Positions 1 through 10,102 of a stretch of 64,000 nt of DNA are shown one piece after another (the stretch's first letter is position 1; every line of letters begins with the position of its first letter). Source of the stretch: Porphyromonas gingivicanis JCM 15907 (lineage in GTDB: Bacteria > Bacteroidota > Bacteroidia > Bacteroidales > Porphyromonadaceae). A program made the position numbers and the translations under genes. The DNA lies in contig NZ_BAKX01000001.1 in assembly GCF_000614585.1 (NCBI RefSeq), positions 1 through 64,000 on the forward strand, given 5' to 3'. A model generated the notes under the pieces. The model ran no database searches and was not told the origin of the DNA. It saw nothing but the letters and a program-made list of their open reading frames with translations.

Positions 1-2
1 AA

Positions 3-491
3 CTACTAATCGCACCATTGTGGAATTGAAGCAACAGATTGATTGCCACAAAGCCCTTGAAAGGTATGTCTACTAATCGCACCATTGTGGAATTGAAGCC
101 TGTAAAGAAAGACGATTACAGTAGCCCCGACCAGTCTACTAATCGCACCATTGTGGAATTGAAGCCTCTTCTGGTTTTTCATCTCCCGAAGATGTTAAAC
201 TCTACTAATCGCACCATTGTGGAATTGAAGCGCGCTAACGCATACTGTTCCGTGCGCCTTGCAACTTCTACTAATCGCACCATTGTGGAATTGAAGCACC
301 GTTCCTGTGATCGCAGAAAGGTCAGCCATCGATCTACTAATCGCACCATTGTGGAATTGAAGCCTTTTACGGGCGTTTGGTATAAGTACAACTGAAACTA
401 CTAATCGCACCATTGTGGAATTGAAGCTTTTCATCTCGAAATCTTTGCAAAACTTCTCCTACTATTAATCGTACCATTATGGATAGAAATC
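3..491 (+). CRISPR. CRISPR array, trailer end (7 repeats + 1 degenerate repeat)
   Basis: Identical 30-nt repeats start at 3, 70, 136, 202, 268, 334 and 398. They begin CTACTAATCGCACC and end GGAATTGAAGC. Seven unique spacers measure 37, 36, 36, 36, 36, 34 and 34 nt. An eighth copy at 462-491 has several substitutions, mostly in its 3' half, as expected of the trailer-side terminal repeat, so leader and cas genes should lie left of base 1. The 3' end ATTGAAGC resembles the ATTGAAAC-type 5' handle left on crRNAs by Cas6 in type I-B and type III systems, which suggests + strand transcription. The subtype is inference because no cas gene is in the window. Apparent reading frames through the array repeat an STNRTIVELK peptide and are not genes. 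Confidence 0.96.
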
Positions 492-540
492 GTGTAATGT
501 GCTTGCTAAAACAGATGGAAAGGCTGTGTGTTTTAAAGCA

Positions 541-577
541 TAAAAAAAGGCGTTACCATTTGGCAACGCCCTTTTTC
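541..577. terminator. Bidirectional terminator between CRISPR array and LRR gene
   Basis: A GGCGTTACC / GGCAACGCC hairpin with one mismatch is flanked by an A run on the left and a T run on the right. It can end the + strand CRISPR transcript and the - strand LRR gene that converges on it. Confidence 0.7.
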
Positions 578-810
578 ATAATATCACAAGAAAGAAACTA
601 AACAATCTCTTCCTTTTTAAAAGTCAATGTGAAAGAAAGATGTCATAATTGATAAATTATCATGTTATTACTAACACTCGGCTTCAACTATGCGTTTTAG
701 GACACTTTTTCTACTTCAATTTTAGTATTTTGTTTTTAACGCATCTTGAAACAGATCAATGTGCTCAAAGTAATCTTTAATACTCTTTCCGTACAATCAG
801 TCTTTTCGAT
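578..810. other. Intergenic, nothing recognised
   Basis: AT-rich stretch between the terminator and the 3' end of the LRR gene. I see only a short TGATA/TATCA palindrome near 650 and no gene. Confidence 0.5.
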
Positions 811-2838
811 TTAACGAGAAATAGTAAGTCTTAATGCTTTACCATCTATCAAGATCACGTAGATACCTTCACTTAACGAACGAGTATCAATTCTCAATGT
901 TCCAGCTTCGCTCACCACTTCTTCAAATAGAAGAAGTCCCTCTATACTGTAAATAGAAATTGTAGCGAAAGGCTTGGCTTTTAGCTCTACATAATCCACT
1001 GCGGGGTTGGGATAGAGTATAATATCTGACTCTTGCACCTCTTCAATAGATGTGATTTCTCCGAACTTAGCAACTACCTCTGTATTGGATTGTACTCGGA
1101 ATGTCATCGTCTTAGTAATGTCTTCTCCTCCAGCTAAAAGTTGCTTTAATTCATGCTTATCATCTTTTGGGGTGGCGAGTACTGTCAATAAACTTCCTTC
1201 TTCTACCGTAGAAAGCTCTACCCAATCATCTTCGATAGCTATTGTTCCCAGATTATCGCTCTTTAAGGTCACGGTATAGGTAGGTAGAGGTTCTGCTCCA
1301 TCGTATTGAAGCGCTTCATCTTTAATTTCCTTGATACTATTCCAATCGAATACTTGCCAATTCTTTTCTGTAAGAGTCGCTACATGCGCCTTTAAGCAGC
1401 GATTTGCCTCTTTTGAGTCCTTACCATTAATAATGTATAGAGCCCCTTTTTGTCCAAACTCTGTAGGATAGTTGCGTATCCCCTCTACCATCTTAGCCAC
1501 AGCCGTATGTTTCATACGGTTAGAATAACAAATTAGCTCAGATAGAGCTTGCTGAGATGTCAAATCGAGCGAAGAGAGTAAATTACGACTACAATTAAGG
1601 TTGGCAAGTCGTTTATTCCCAGAAAGATCTAATCGTTTTATGTTATTGCCTGCACAAGAAAGCCCTCTTAAAGACTTATTTTTTTGAACATCCAACGATG
1701 TAAGTTCATTGTCGGAACAAACTAAATCTTCCAATTTGGTGTTGGCACTTACGTCCAATACTTTGAGTCTATTTTTTGAACAATCAAGAAACTGAAGTTC
1801 AATAATCGAAGAAATGTCCAAATCTTCCAAGAGATTTTGTCGACATTCAAGTAGCGTTGCACCTGTTATTGTTTTAAGGTCAAGTGCCTTTATCTTATTA
1901 TTGTTACATCTAATTTCGTTAATGGCAGTAACGTTGTTCAAAATTAAATCCTCGATTTGATTGTCAGAACAATTCAATGAGGAGAGTACAATATTATTAG
2001 AGAGATCTAACTTTTGAAAGTTATTCTTGGAACAACTGAATGTAGCTAAGACCTTATTTTTACTCAAATCAATTGTTTCCATCTGATTGTCAGAACAACT
2101 AAGATCTTTTAGTTGGGGACAAGAAGTCAAAACTAACTCGGTAATTTTATTATTTGAACAGCGGAGTTCCTTTATTCCTTTGTTGCTCGTCAAGTCTAAA
2201 CGAGAAAGTTGGTTGTTGGTACATATTAACTCCCTCAAAGCTGTTGCTTGAGAAAGATCTAAAGTCTCTAATTTATTGTCAGAACAGGTTAATACTTCAA
2301 GAGCAGAACATCCCTGCAAGTCAAGTTTCTTTAAGGCATTTTGGGGAGCATAGATACGAACCAATTCACTACAGCCAGACACGTTTATCTCTTCCAATAC
2401 CTTTGTCTCAAGGCTTCCTCCACAGTAAATTTCTTCCAAGTTGGGGCAATTGCGAAAGTCTAATGTTTTGAAAAAATTGTCTCCACAATCAAACTCCTGC
2501 AGATTGGTACAATTATCAAACGTTACAGCAGAGAAGGCCTGCGCCAAACACTTTATCTTTTTTATAGTTCCTTTGATGACAATGGTAGGCTCTGCTACTG
2601 TATACCAAATGAAGCGAGAGTTTTCCCACTGCACATCAGCTCCAACGCCCGATATAGTAACATCTTCTTTGAGAGCTGTTATCTGCAACATTATCTTCTC
2701 TCCCACAGACTTAGTGGTTGTTAGTGTTACAGTAGCTTGCTGATTATCGGCATAGGAGGGGAGGGTGGATCCACCCAATAATACTACTAAACTCAGTAGC
2801 CAAGTGCTCCAAACACTCTTACATAATCTACTTTTCAT
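811..2838 (-). CDS. Secreted leucine-rich-repeat protein with T9SS type A sorting domain
   Basis: 675 aa. Residues 1-30 form a signal peptide (basic start, hydrophobic core, cut near SYA-D). From about residue 75 to 440 there are tandem repeats of about 21 residues of the form LDLSxNxxLxxLxCSxN, a Cys-containing LRR type common in Bacteroidetes surface proteins. A beta-rich stretch (about 520-600) follows. The last 75 residues carry the T9SS C-terminal sorting pattern: LYPNPAVD, then SIYSIEGLLLFEE, then SEGIYVILIDGKAL. The family role is known: the C-terminal domain sends cargo through T9SS to the cell surface. LRR ligand and function are unknown; adhesion is a guess. It stands alone behind its own promoter and ends toward a terminator. 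A smaller relative lies at 56971-57908. Confidence 0.9.
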   Translation of the reverse strand: MKSRLCKSVWSTWLLSLVVLLGGSTLPSYADNQQATVTLTTTKSVGEKIMLQITALKEDVTISGVGADVQWENSRFIWYTVAEPTIVIKGTIKKIKCLAQAFSAVTFDNCTNLQEFDCGDNFFKTLDFRNCPNLEEIYCGGSLETKVLEEINVSGCSELVRIYAPQNALKKLDLQGCSALEVLTCSDNKLETLDLSQATALRELICTNNQLSRLDLTSNKGIKELRCSNNKITELVLTSCPQLKDLSCSDNQMETIDLSKNKVLATFSCSKNNFQKLDLSNNIVLSSLNCSDNQIEDLILNNVTAINEIRCNNNKIKALDLKTITGATLLECRQNLLEDLDISSIIELQFLDCSKNRLKVLDVSANTKLEDLVCSDNELTSLDVQKNKSLRGLSCAGNNIKRLDLSGNKRLANLNCSRNLLSSLDLTSQQALSELICYSNRMKHTAVAKMVEGIRNYPTEFGQKGALYIINGKDSKEANRCLKAHVATLTEKNWQVFDWNSIKEIKDEALQYDGAEPLPTYTVTLKSDNLGTIAIEDDWVELSTVEEGSLLTVLATPKDDKHELKQLLAGGEDITKTMTFRVQSNTEVVAKFGEITSIEEVQESDIILYPNPAVDYVELKAKPFATISIYSIEGLLLFEEVVSEAGTLRIDTRSLSEGIYVILIDGKALRLTISR

Positions 2839-2978
2839 AACTATTCAATATTACAACATTACTATTCTTATTACATCTCTTACTGCTTATCGCAGAAAAG
2901 TATAGAACAAAACTGTACAAATGAAGATGGGTAAGAGCTTTTTGCTACAGAGTCAAAAGCAACGACCTACACCTAAGA

Positions 2979-3009
2979 CAAAGATATAAACTAATATTAT
3001 AGGAGACAA
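2979..3009 (-). promoter_or_regulatory. Promoter of the LRR gene
   Basis: On the minus strand, TATCTTTG (2986-2979) matches the Bacteroidetes -7 box TAnnTTTG, with TTG (3009-3007) 20 nt upstream as -33 box. This implies a leader of about 130 nt. The rest of the gap 2839-3170 shows nothing else I can identify. Confidence 0.6.
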
Positions 3010-3170
3010 GTTAATTCGCTAAAAAAGAGAATATATACCTAATTATTAGGAGTGGTATCTTGCTACGAAAAGAAAAATATTAGAATTAATCTTAGCCTGT
3101 TTTTATAGTCCAAAAAAGTACTAATCATGCTTGACTGGGGATTCCAATTTACTTATTTTCAATTATTCTC

Positions 3171-3209
3171 CATAAAAAAAGAGCTGGAGACCATAAGCAA
3201 GTCTCCAGC
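3171..3209 (-). terminator. Terminator of the M13 peptidase gene
   Basis: 9-bp stem GCTGGAGAC / GTCTCCAGC with a 9-nt loop, followed on the minus strand by a run of seven T. It lies about 30 nt past the stop codon. Confidence 0.85.
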
Positions 3210-3239
3210 CCTTTTATCTGTTATAACCCAGGTTATATA

Positions 3240-5293
3240 TTACCAAACAAGAACTCTCTCCTCTGGAGCTAACCACATCTTGTTAGATTCTGTAATGTTA
3301 AATGCCTTGAAGAATGCATCAAGGTTACGTAACGTTTGGTTTACACGATACTCGCCAAGACTATGAGGGTCTATATTGGTAAGTCGAATCATCTCTTGTT
3401 CTGTGATATTTTGTCCCCAAACACGAGCATAAGCAATAAAGAAACGTTGCTCTGGAGTAAAGCCATCAATCAAATCAACCTTCTTTCCTTCGAGAGCTTT
3501 TTGCATAGCAAGGAATGATACAAGAAGACCTCCTTGGTCTGCAATATTTTCTCCAAGAGTCAACTTACCATTGCCCTTAACATTACCAACAATCGTAAGA
3601 GCATCAAATTGCTGCACTAATTTCTGAGCAGCAGCCTCGAACTTTTTACTGTCTTCTGCTGTCCACCAGTCAATCATGTTACCATTTTTGTCATAGTTAC
3701 GACCTTGGTCATCAAAACCATGGGTCATTTCATGACCGATAACAACTCCGATAGCTCCATAGTTTACAGCATCATCTGCATTTACGTTGAAGAAAGGAGG
3801 TTGCAAGATACCTGCGGGGAAACAGATCTCATTGGTTGTTGGCAAGTAATAAGCATTAACATCTTGAGGATTCATAAGCCAACGAGTACGATCAACAGGC
3901 TTGTTTAAATCACTCATATTATACTCATGCTCGAAAAGTGTTACAGCTTTGAGGTTTTCGTAGTAAGACTTCTCCTCACTAATTTCCAGCTTTGAGTAAT
4001 CTCTCCATTTGTCGGGATAACCAATCTTTACGGTAAATCCATTCAATTTCTCATGAGCTCTTTTCTTAGTCTCATCAGACATCCACTCCAAAGTAGATAT
4101 ACGTTCGCCCAAAGCAACTTGGAGGTTTTTTACCAAAGTTTGCATCTTTTCTTTTGCTTCTGGGGTAAAGTATTTCTTTACATATACTTCGCCCAAAGCC
4201 TCGCCTAATACACTATTTACCAAGTTTACAGAACGACGCCAACGAGGGTGTTGCTCCTGACGGCCGCTAAGCGTTTTGCCGTAGAACTCGAAGGAGGCTT
4301 CACTAAAGTCGTCGCTCAAATAGTTAGCAGCTCCGTCTATAAGGCTAACTACCAAGTAGTCCTTAAGTTCTTGTAAATCTACAGCAGGGAACCACTTGTC
4401 GAACTTCTCAAAAAATCGGAGTTGTTTAACATCCCATTGCTTAAGATCGTTAAGTTTGCGACCTGCGAGGTAAGTATTCCAGTCGAAGCCACTGTGATCT
4501 TTGGCAAACTGATCTACTGTAAGCATATGATAGTTAGCACGGCTATCACGCAATTCTACTTGGGAGAAAGACATTTCAGCAAACTCTTTTGAAATTTTCA
4601 TGTTGTTTGCTGTCATACGAGTAGCCTCTTCTTCGCTATATCCCGTAAGCAAAAGAACTTTATGGATATAGGCATTGTAAGCTTCCAAAAGTTTCTTTCC
4701 TTCTTCGTCTGTAGCTAAGTAGTAATCTCGATTGCCCAAAGCAAGACTTTTCTGAGCGACGTGCATGATGTTCATATCACTGTTCATCTCATCTGCCCAT
4801 ACATAAGAACCGAACAGCGTGCTATTACCTTCACTATCCCATTCAGCCACTTTCTGTACTAACTCGGTCTTATCTTGATAGCTTCGATTTCTTTAATATC
4901 TTCCAATATAGGTTTTGCTCCTAATTCATTACGAGTGATGCTATCCATAGCTTGTTTGTACAAAACAGCCACACGATACTCATTGGTGCCTTTTTGTTGA
5001 GACTTTTCAGAAAGGTCTACAACAATCTCATGAATTTGTTCAAGAGAACGGTCGCGTAACAAGTCGAAAGCTCCGTAACGGCTATAAGCTGGTTTCAAAG
5101 GATTGGCCTTAATCCAGCCCCCATTAGAATAACGATAGAAGTCGTCTCCTGGGGTTACAGTAGTGTCAAGAGCGGCAAGATCAATACCTGGTTCTACAGG
5201 CATACTCTCTGAAGTTGTACCATTTTGGTTATTACAACTCGTAAAAAAGACTCCTAAGAGAGATGGAATCATGAGTAATGTTTTTACTTTCAT
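3240..5293 (-). CDS. pepO: M13 family metallopeptidase lipoprotein (PepO/neprilysin-like), frameshift
   Basis: Zinc endopeptidase that cuts oligopeptides outside the cytoplasm. Lipoprotein signal with lipobox FTSC, then the M13 N-terminal domain and a C-terminal catalytic domain with HEMTH (zinc), ENIADQGG (third zinc ligand) and the family's conserved Trp at the C-terminus. The frame breaks near 4874: restoring one base in AAGAT to give AAGGAT joins an upstream 144-residue part to a 540-residue part and yields 684 aa, normal for the family. In P. gingivalis PepO is a known homologue of endothelin-converting enzyme; exact orthology is inferred. It follows the nucleotidyltransferase gene by 30 bp, probably in one transcript. 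The break looks like a sequencing deletion, not a real pseudogene. Confidence 0.87.
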
Positions 5294-5323
5294 TGTATTT
5301 TATATTAGCTAAAAATCAGACCA

Positions 5324-6234
5324 TTAGGCTTGGGTAAAAAGAGGCGATGGATATTTACCCTCTTCTACAAAGTTTTTAAGACGAGCTACCACAGCAGCTT
5401 TATCTGCTGGATAGGTAACACCAAACCATTGAGCATCGCTTGCTAAGAGATGTATCTTGGCTTTCTGCTCCCGTATTAAAGTATCCACATAAAGGGGATA
5501 TAGAACTCTTTCTTAGGTTCATTTATATTTTCCTTTAGAAATTCCTTGAAAGCCTCTTCTGAATAGATAAAATAATCGGGAGTAAAGCCCCAAAAATTCA
5601 TTGATACAGGAGTTTGTAAGGGAAAAGTCTTTCCGCTCTTTTCATCACGGCAAAGTGTGTCATCGTGTCGAGACAAGGCTGTTTGTTCCTCTATTTTCTT
5701 TAGGCAACCCTCTTCGTCTACTGAACAAACACCTCTGGAAACCGTACCGCTTTCGCTCAAAGTGTTACCCAAAGCATAGGCTACCATGAAGTAATCTCCC
5801 TTAGTTGCAGGAGTTATCTTTCGCAGTGCCTCACTCATCGCAATAAAGGCTTCACGTCCATAAAAGTCATCGGCATTGATAACACAGAAAGGTTCATGTA
5901 CCACTTCTTTTGCCATCAAAACGGCATGATTGGTACCCCAAGGTTTTTCACGTTCGGGAGGACAAGTATAAGGAGCTGGCAACTTCGTCAGCTCTTGAAA
6001 CACTACCTCTGTTTCTATGATACCCTTGTATTTATTCAAAATCTGGTTTCGAAATTGCTCTTCGAAACATTGACGTATCACGAAAACTACTTTCCCAAAG
6101 CCTGCATTAGCGGCATCGTATATGGAGTAGTCCATTATGGTTTCACCCGAAGGACCGACCCCATCTAACTGCTTGAGACCTCCATATCGAGTCCCCATTC
6201 CAGCAGCCATAACTATAAGAGTTGGCTTAATCAT
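5324..6234 (-). CDS. Nucleotidyltransferase (NDP-sugar pyrophosphorylase-like), frameshift
   Basis: N-terminus MIKPTLIVMAAGMGTRYGG carries the GxGTR nucleotide-binding loop of sugar-nucleotidyltransferases, and VINADDFYG is the metal-binding acidic motif. Such enzymes join a nucleoside triphosphate and a sugar phosphate; the substrate cannot be told from the sequence. As given, the frame stops at 5476 after YIPFMWIL. Restoring one base in the A run at 5491-5493 extends the protein by about 50 residues (reading YVDTLIREQKAKIHLLASDA at the join) to a stop at 5324 and gives 303 aa. First gene of a likely two-gene unit with the M13 peptidase. Confidence 0.83.
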
Positions 6235-6275
6235 TTCTCTTCTCCAATCGCTACCTTAAAGTGTATTTCAAGTGG

Positions 6276-6309
6276 CAAAGGTAATGTTTTTATAGGCTGC
6301 AAGTGCAAA
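6276..6309 (-). promoter_or_regulatory. Promoter of nucleotidyltransferase-M13 unit
   Basis: TACCTTTG on the minus strand (6283-6276) is a perfect TAnnTTTG -7 box. TTTG at 6309-6306 lies 22 nt upstream, with an alternative TTG 16 nt upstream. Start codon is about 40 nt downstream. Confidence 0.55.
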
Positions 6310-6403
6310 GAATAGTATAAAGTATTCTAAAATCTACCTTTATAACAAATAGTTACCTAAAATCTTTACGATATATCTCTTTCTAAGAGGGAAGCAAAAA
6401 GAA

Positions 6404-7144
6404 TTAGTTGAAGCGCTTTCTTCGTAGGAGGAAATCACGTCCCAAGTACTTCTCTCGGACTATTTCATTCTCTGCTAACTCTTCGGGTACCCCTTGAAAA
6501 AGCACCTTCCCCTCAAAAAGAAGATAGGCTCTGTCGGTAATCGAGAGTGTTTCGTTTACGTTATGGTCAGTTATGAGGATGCCTATATTGCGCTCTTTCA
6601 AATGAGCTACTATGTACTGAATATCTTGCACAGCAATAGGGTCTACCCCCGCAAAAGGCTCATCCAACATGATAAAGCGAGGATTAATGGCTAAGCAACG
6701 AGCAATCTCTACCCGTCTTCTCTCTCCCCCTGAGAGCCTGTTCCCATGATTTTTGCGCACCTTTTCCAAGCGAAATTCTTTGATAAGACGCTCTAAATTA
6801 TGCTGCTGTTCCTCTTTGGTTTGCTCTGTCATCTCCAAAACGGTGCGGATATTATCTTCGACAGACATCTTTCGAAAGACACTATCTTCCTGAGCCAGGT
6901 ATCCAATGCCCAAACGGGCTCTTTTGTAGACTGGGTAATCGGTTATATCTACATCGTCCAAAAATATCTTTCCTTCGTTAGGTACAACCAACCCCACTGT
7001 CATATAGAAAGTGGTAGTCTTACCTGCTCCATTAGGCCCTAAAAGCCCTACAATTTCTCCCTGTTCTATATTTACAGAGACATGATTGACTACTGTACGG
7101 GTACGGTAGCGTTTGACCAAATTTTCGGTACGTAAGACACTCAT
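6404..7144 (-). CDS. lptB: LPS export ABC transporter ATP-binding protein LptB
   Basis: 246 aa, intact. Cytoplasmic ATPase of the LptB2FG complex that extracts LPS from the inner membrane and pushes it toward the outer membrane. Walker [11 protein letters not shown] near residue 35, LptB-type signature [15 protein letters not shown] near 137, Walker [12 protein letters not shown], and the switch histidine in ITDHNV. The phrase [16 protein letters not shown] is characteristic of LptB rather than LivF-type importers. It is not next to its membrane partners; an LptF/LptG-type permease lies at 13077-15031. No good promoter is seen in the 206-bp gap upstream. Confidence 0.93.
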   Translation of the reverse strand: MSVLRTENLVKRYRTRTVVNHVSVNIEQGEIVGLLGPNGAGKTTTFYMTVGLVVPNEGKIFLDDVDITDYPVYKRARLGIGYLAQEDSVFRKMSVEDNIRTVLEMTEQTKEEQQHNLERLIKEFRLEKVRKNHGNRLSGGERRRVEIARCLAINPRFIMLDEPFAGVDPIAVQDIQYIVAHLKERNIGILITDHNVNETLSITDRAYLLFEGKVLFQGVPEELAENEIVREKYLGRDFLLRRKRFN

Positions 7145-7350
7145 GAATTTTTTCTATGTCCTTGTAACAAATCAGAATAAAGAACGGCATGTCATTAATC
7201 TACAAACTACCGTTTTGCTTGCAGTGCCAATTTCGGTTTCGTGCGTTTGTATGTCCTTTTTACCTGTTGGGTCAGCATTTTGTTTCGACACACTCTAATG
7301 CTCCTTGGCGAGGATATTTTTAACGTGAACCTTGATGCCTCCTTAACCCA

Positions 7351-7653
7351 TTAACACTCAAAGTCTATACAAGCTCTATTCTTCTTGTAAGGGGCGATGA
7401 GGCTTTGAACCACTTTTTCGTGGTCTGGATGATGAGCATAGAGTCCTATACTCTCCCAGTTGGGCAAATGAGCTTCGAGCATAAAACCGTATCCCTCTTG
7501 GGGGTTGGTATTAAGCTCTACTTTCATCGCATCTAATGCCTCTATAGTTTTGGGCAAACCCTCTAAGGCTTCTTTTATTTTTAGAAGATGTTGTTCAGCC
7601 TCTTGTGCAGAGGAAAAACCTTCCAAGCTAAATATTACAATGTGTCGTATCAT
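7351..7653 (-). CDS. Dabb (stress-responsive alpha/beta barrel) domain protein
   Basis: 100 aa. The start IRHIVIFSL and the later HPDHEKVV segment match the Dabb dimeric barrel family, small cytoplasmic proteins of the ferredoxin-like fold without a general assigned function. Its ATG overlaps the TGA of serB by 4 bp, so the two are translationally coupled. No catalytic role can be deduced. Confidence 0.8.
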   Translation of the reverse strand: MIRHIVIFSLEGFSSAQEAEQHLLKIKEALEGLPKTIEALDAMKVELNTNPQEGYGFMLEAHLPNWESIGLYAHHPDHEKVVQSLIAPYKKNRACIDFEC

Positions 7654-8945
7654 ACAATCTGTGTTTCCATTAAACCATCGTCGAAGATAGAATCTTTGTA
7701 CCCTAAAAAATAGAGGATACCATCTAACCCCACATAAGAAATACTTTGCCGAGCATCTGCCTTCACTTTAGGTTTGGCATGGAAAGCAATGCCTAAACCA
7801 GCTTCACGAAGCATAAGAAGGTCATTTGCTCCATCTCCCACTGCTACAGTTTGCTGTAGATGGACTTTCTCTACTTGAGCAATGAGTTTTAGAAGTTCTG
7901 CTTTACGCTTACCATCGACAATCTCTCCGATGTGCTTACCCGTCAATTTCCCGTCAGGTCCGACCTCTAACTGATTGGCATAAACATAATCTACACCAAA
8001 CTTTTTCTGCAAATAGTTACCAAAGTACATAAACCCACCCGAAAGAATAGCAATCTTGTAGCCCATAAATTTCAAGGCTCTCATTAAGCGTTCAATACCT
8101 TCAGTCATAGGTAAACTCTCTGCAATCTCTTCCATTACAGAGACATCTAAGCCTTTGAGAAGAGCTACCCGTTCGATAAAACTTTCATGGAAGTCAATCT
8201 CTCCTCGCATCGCTCTCTCGGTTATCTCTTTGACTTTATCTCCCACACCAGCTCGTACAGCCAACTCATCAATCACCTCTGTTTGGATAAGAGTAGAGTC
8301 CATATCGAAGCATATCACGCGACGCATCCTGCGGAACATAGATTCTCTTTGGATAGAGATGTCAAAGCCTAACTCCGAAGATACTGCCATCATGTCGGCT
8401 TTCAATTGATCTAAATCTTTTGGTGTACCTCGCATAGAAAACTCTATACTTGCCATCGGTATACGTTCCTCTTTATCAAGAGGAATACGCCCCGTTAGAC
8501 GACGGATGTTATCAATATTTAGCCCTTGTATAGCTGTTTTATCGGTTAGTGCGGCAAGCATAGCAGCTGTAATCTTCCGAGCCACTACGGTAATAATGTA
8601 TCTATTTTTCCCTTGAGCATTTACCCAATCTGTGTAGTCCTCTGCGGTAATGGGAGTAAAACGTACTGAAACATTCAGTTCATAGCTTCTAAAAAGAAGG
8701 TCTTTCAAAATAGGACCCGAAGCCTCCTCTGTAGTCTCAAAAAGTATTCCGAGATTGAGATTGCTGTGAATATCGGACTGACCAATATCTAAGATAAAAG
8801 CATCTCGCTCTGCTAATATCTGCATCAAAGAAGCTGTAACTCCGGGGCGATCTGCACCTTGTATGGTCGCCAAAATCAATTTTTTCTTTCTGTTTCTGTT
8901 CTCTTTTTCCATAAAATCATCATCTTTTTTACTGCTTCTTTTCAT
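7650..8945 (-). CDS. serB: Phosphoserine phosphatase with N-terminal ACT domains
   Basis: 431 aa. Last step of serine synthesis: hydrolyses O-phosphoserine. Residues about 20-190 are two ACT-like regulatory domains (TIQGADRPGVTASLM opening). Residues about 208-420 are a HAD phosphatase with nucleophile motif FDMDSTL, then SGGF and the acidic GDGANDLLML motif. Length and layout fit the SerB form of Bacteroidetes and actinobacteria. A second ATG 11 codons downstream is an alternative start. Coupled to the Dabb gene by a 4-bp overlap. Confidence 0.93.
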   Translation of the reverse strand: MKRSSKKDDDFMEKENRNRKKKLILATIQGADRPGVTASLMQILAERDAFILDIGQSDIHSNLNLGILFETTEEASGPILKDLLFRSYELNVSVRFTPITAEDYTDWVNAQGKNRYIITVVARKITAAMLAALTDKTAIQGLNIDNIRRLTGRIPLDKEERIPMASIEFSMRGTPKDLDQLKADMMAVSSELGFDISIQRESMFRRMRRVICFDMDSTLIQTEVIDELAVRAGVGDKVKEITERAMRGEIDFHESFIERVALLKGLDVSVMEEIAESLPMTEGIERLMRALKFMGYKIAILSGGFMYFGNYLQKKFGVDYVYANQLEVGPDGKLTGKHIGEIVDGKRKAELLKLIAQVEKVHLQQTVAVGDGANDLLMLREAGLGIAFHAKPKVKADARQSISYVGLDGILYFLGYKDSIFDDGLMETQIV

Positions 8946-8972
8946 CTGAAATAGGGCTTACCCCACTAAACG

Positions 8973-8980
8973 CAAAGATA
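8973..8980 (-). promoter_or_regulatory. -7 box for serB
   Basis: TATCTTTG on the minus strand, 28 nt before the ATG; matches TAnnTTTG. No clear -33 box. Confidence 0.45.
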
Positions 8981-9090
8981 CGATAAAGAGATGGAGATAG
9001 GAAAGAGAAAGAAAAAATTAATCAAATCCTATTCGTTTAGTAATAAAAAGGATGATTTCTCCTCTTCCCAAGAAGGTGTTCTAAAAATAG

Positions 9091-10102
9091 CTATGTCCTT
9101 AAATGTTTTGCCAAAAGCTCCATCGAAACAAACGACATACTACGGCCATCTGCTATCAGTTGCCACTCTATTGCCTCATCTATTCCTTTAGTGATGTGTA
9201 ACTGCATACCGCACTCTTCTTGTGTGGCATTGTATCCTATACGTTGTAGCATTTGGATAGTCCAGTATAGAGCTTCTTGTTCGCTGGCAATCAGCTGTAT
9301 AGGTCGAAGTTTTTGTTCACAGGCAGTTTGTATTCTTCGGGTCTTAGAGTCCAAAAATTCGCTTTCGCTATGAAAAACTTCTTGTAAAATCCCCTTATAA
9401 GCCAACTCCTCAGGCATTCCCGACAATAAAGTTCCCTTTTCATTGATAAGCCAAATCCTATCGGCATACTCCATTGCCAAGTCCAGTTCATGTGTAGAGA
9501 GGAGTATTAATCGTCCAGAAGTGTGTGCCAAGCGTTTTAGTAGTGCAAAAAGACGTGTTCGATAGAGCAAATCGAGATGAGCAGTAGGCTCATCAAGTAG
9601 TATAATAGGGGTTTCCTGTGCCAAAGCACGAGCTATAAGTACGCGTTGTCTCTCTCCATCGCTCAAAGTGCTATAAAAACGCTCCTCATACCCCAAAAGA
9701 GAGCAGATACGAATAGTCTCTGCCACCACTCTTTTATCATTGGGCGACAAAATACCTCTGTTTCCTAAATAGGGATAGCGACCGATAGCTACAAAGTCTT
9801 TCACTCGCATATAGCCCTCTATCACGGGGGGAGGGGTAACCATTGCGATGAGCCTGCGCGCTGTGCCGCGGAGAGTTGCCGAACCGAACGACCATCTATT
9901 CTGCACTCTCCTTTTAGGATAGCATCGCCAAAGGTTATTGCTTTGAGCAGAGTAGATTTGCCTGAGCCATTTACCCCTATAAGGCTACAACCATTCCTTT
10001 AGAGAGAGAGGCGCTACAATCGCTGAGAACTACTTTTTTGCCATATCCTACAGAGAGTTGTTCTAACTGTAAAAGAGCAGTTGAGGTATTGGAAGAGGTC
10101 AT
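9091..10102 (-). CDS. Metal-chelate ABC transporter ATP-binding protein (FecE/HmuV-like), two frameshifts
   Basis: ATPase of an importer for an iron-siderophore, heme or cobalamin-type ligand. Read from the ATG at 10102, the frame breaks at about 9985 and 9855. Restoring one base at each site gives 337 aa with Walker [10 protein letters not shown], signature [15 protein letters not shown], Walker [13 protein letters not shown] and switch histidine STHEL. The last 80-90 residues extend beyond the usual 255-residue FecE length; extended versions occur in Bacteroidetes. The start overlaps the stop of the permease gene by 4 bp, so this is gene three of an operon: binding protein, permease, ATPase. 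The ligand is not decidable from sequence. Confidence 0.87.

Noticed and set aside
39-434. Open frames on both strands encoding tandem STNRTIVELK or FNSTMVRLV repeats
   Set aside because: They are read-through of the CRISPR repeats; period and sequence match the array exactly.
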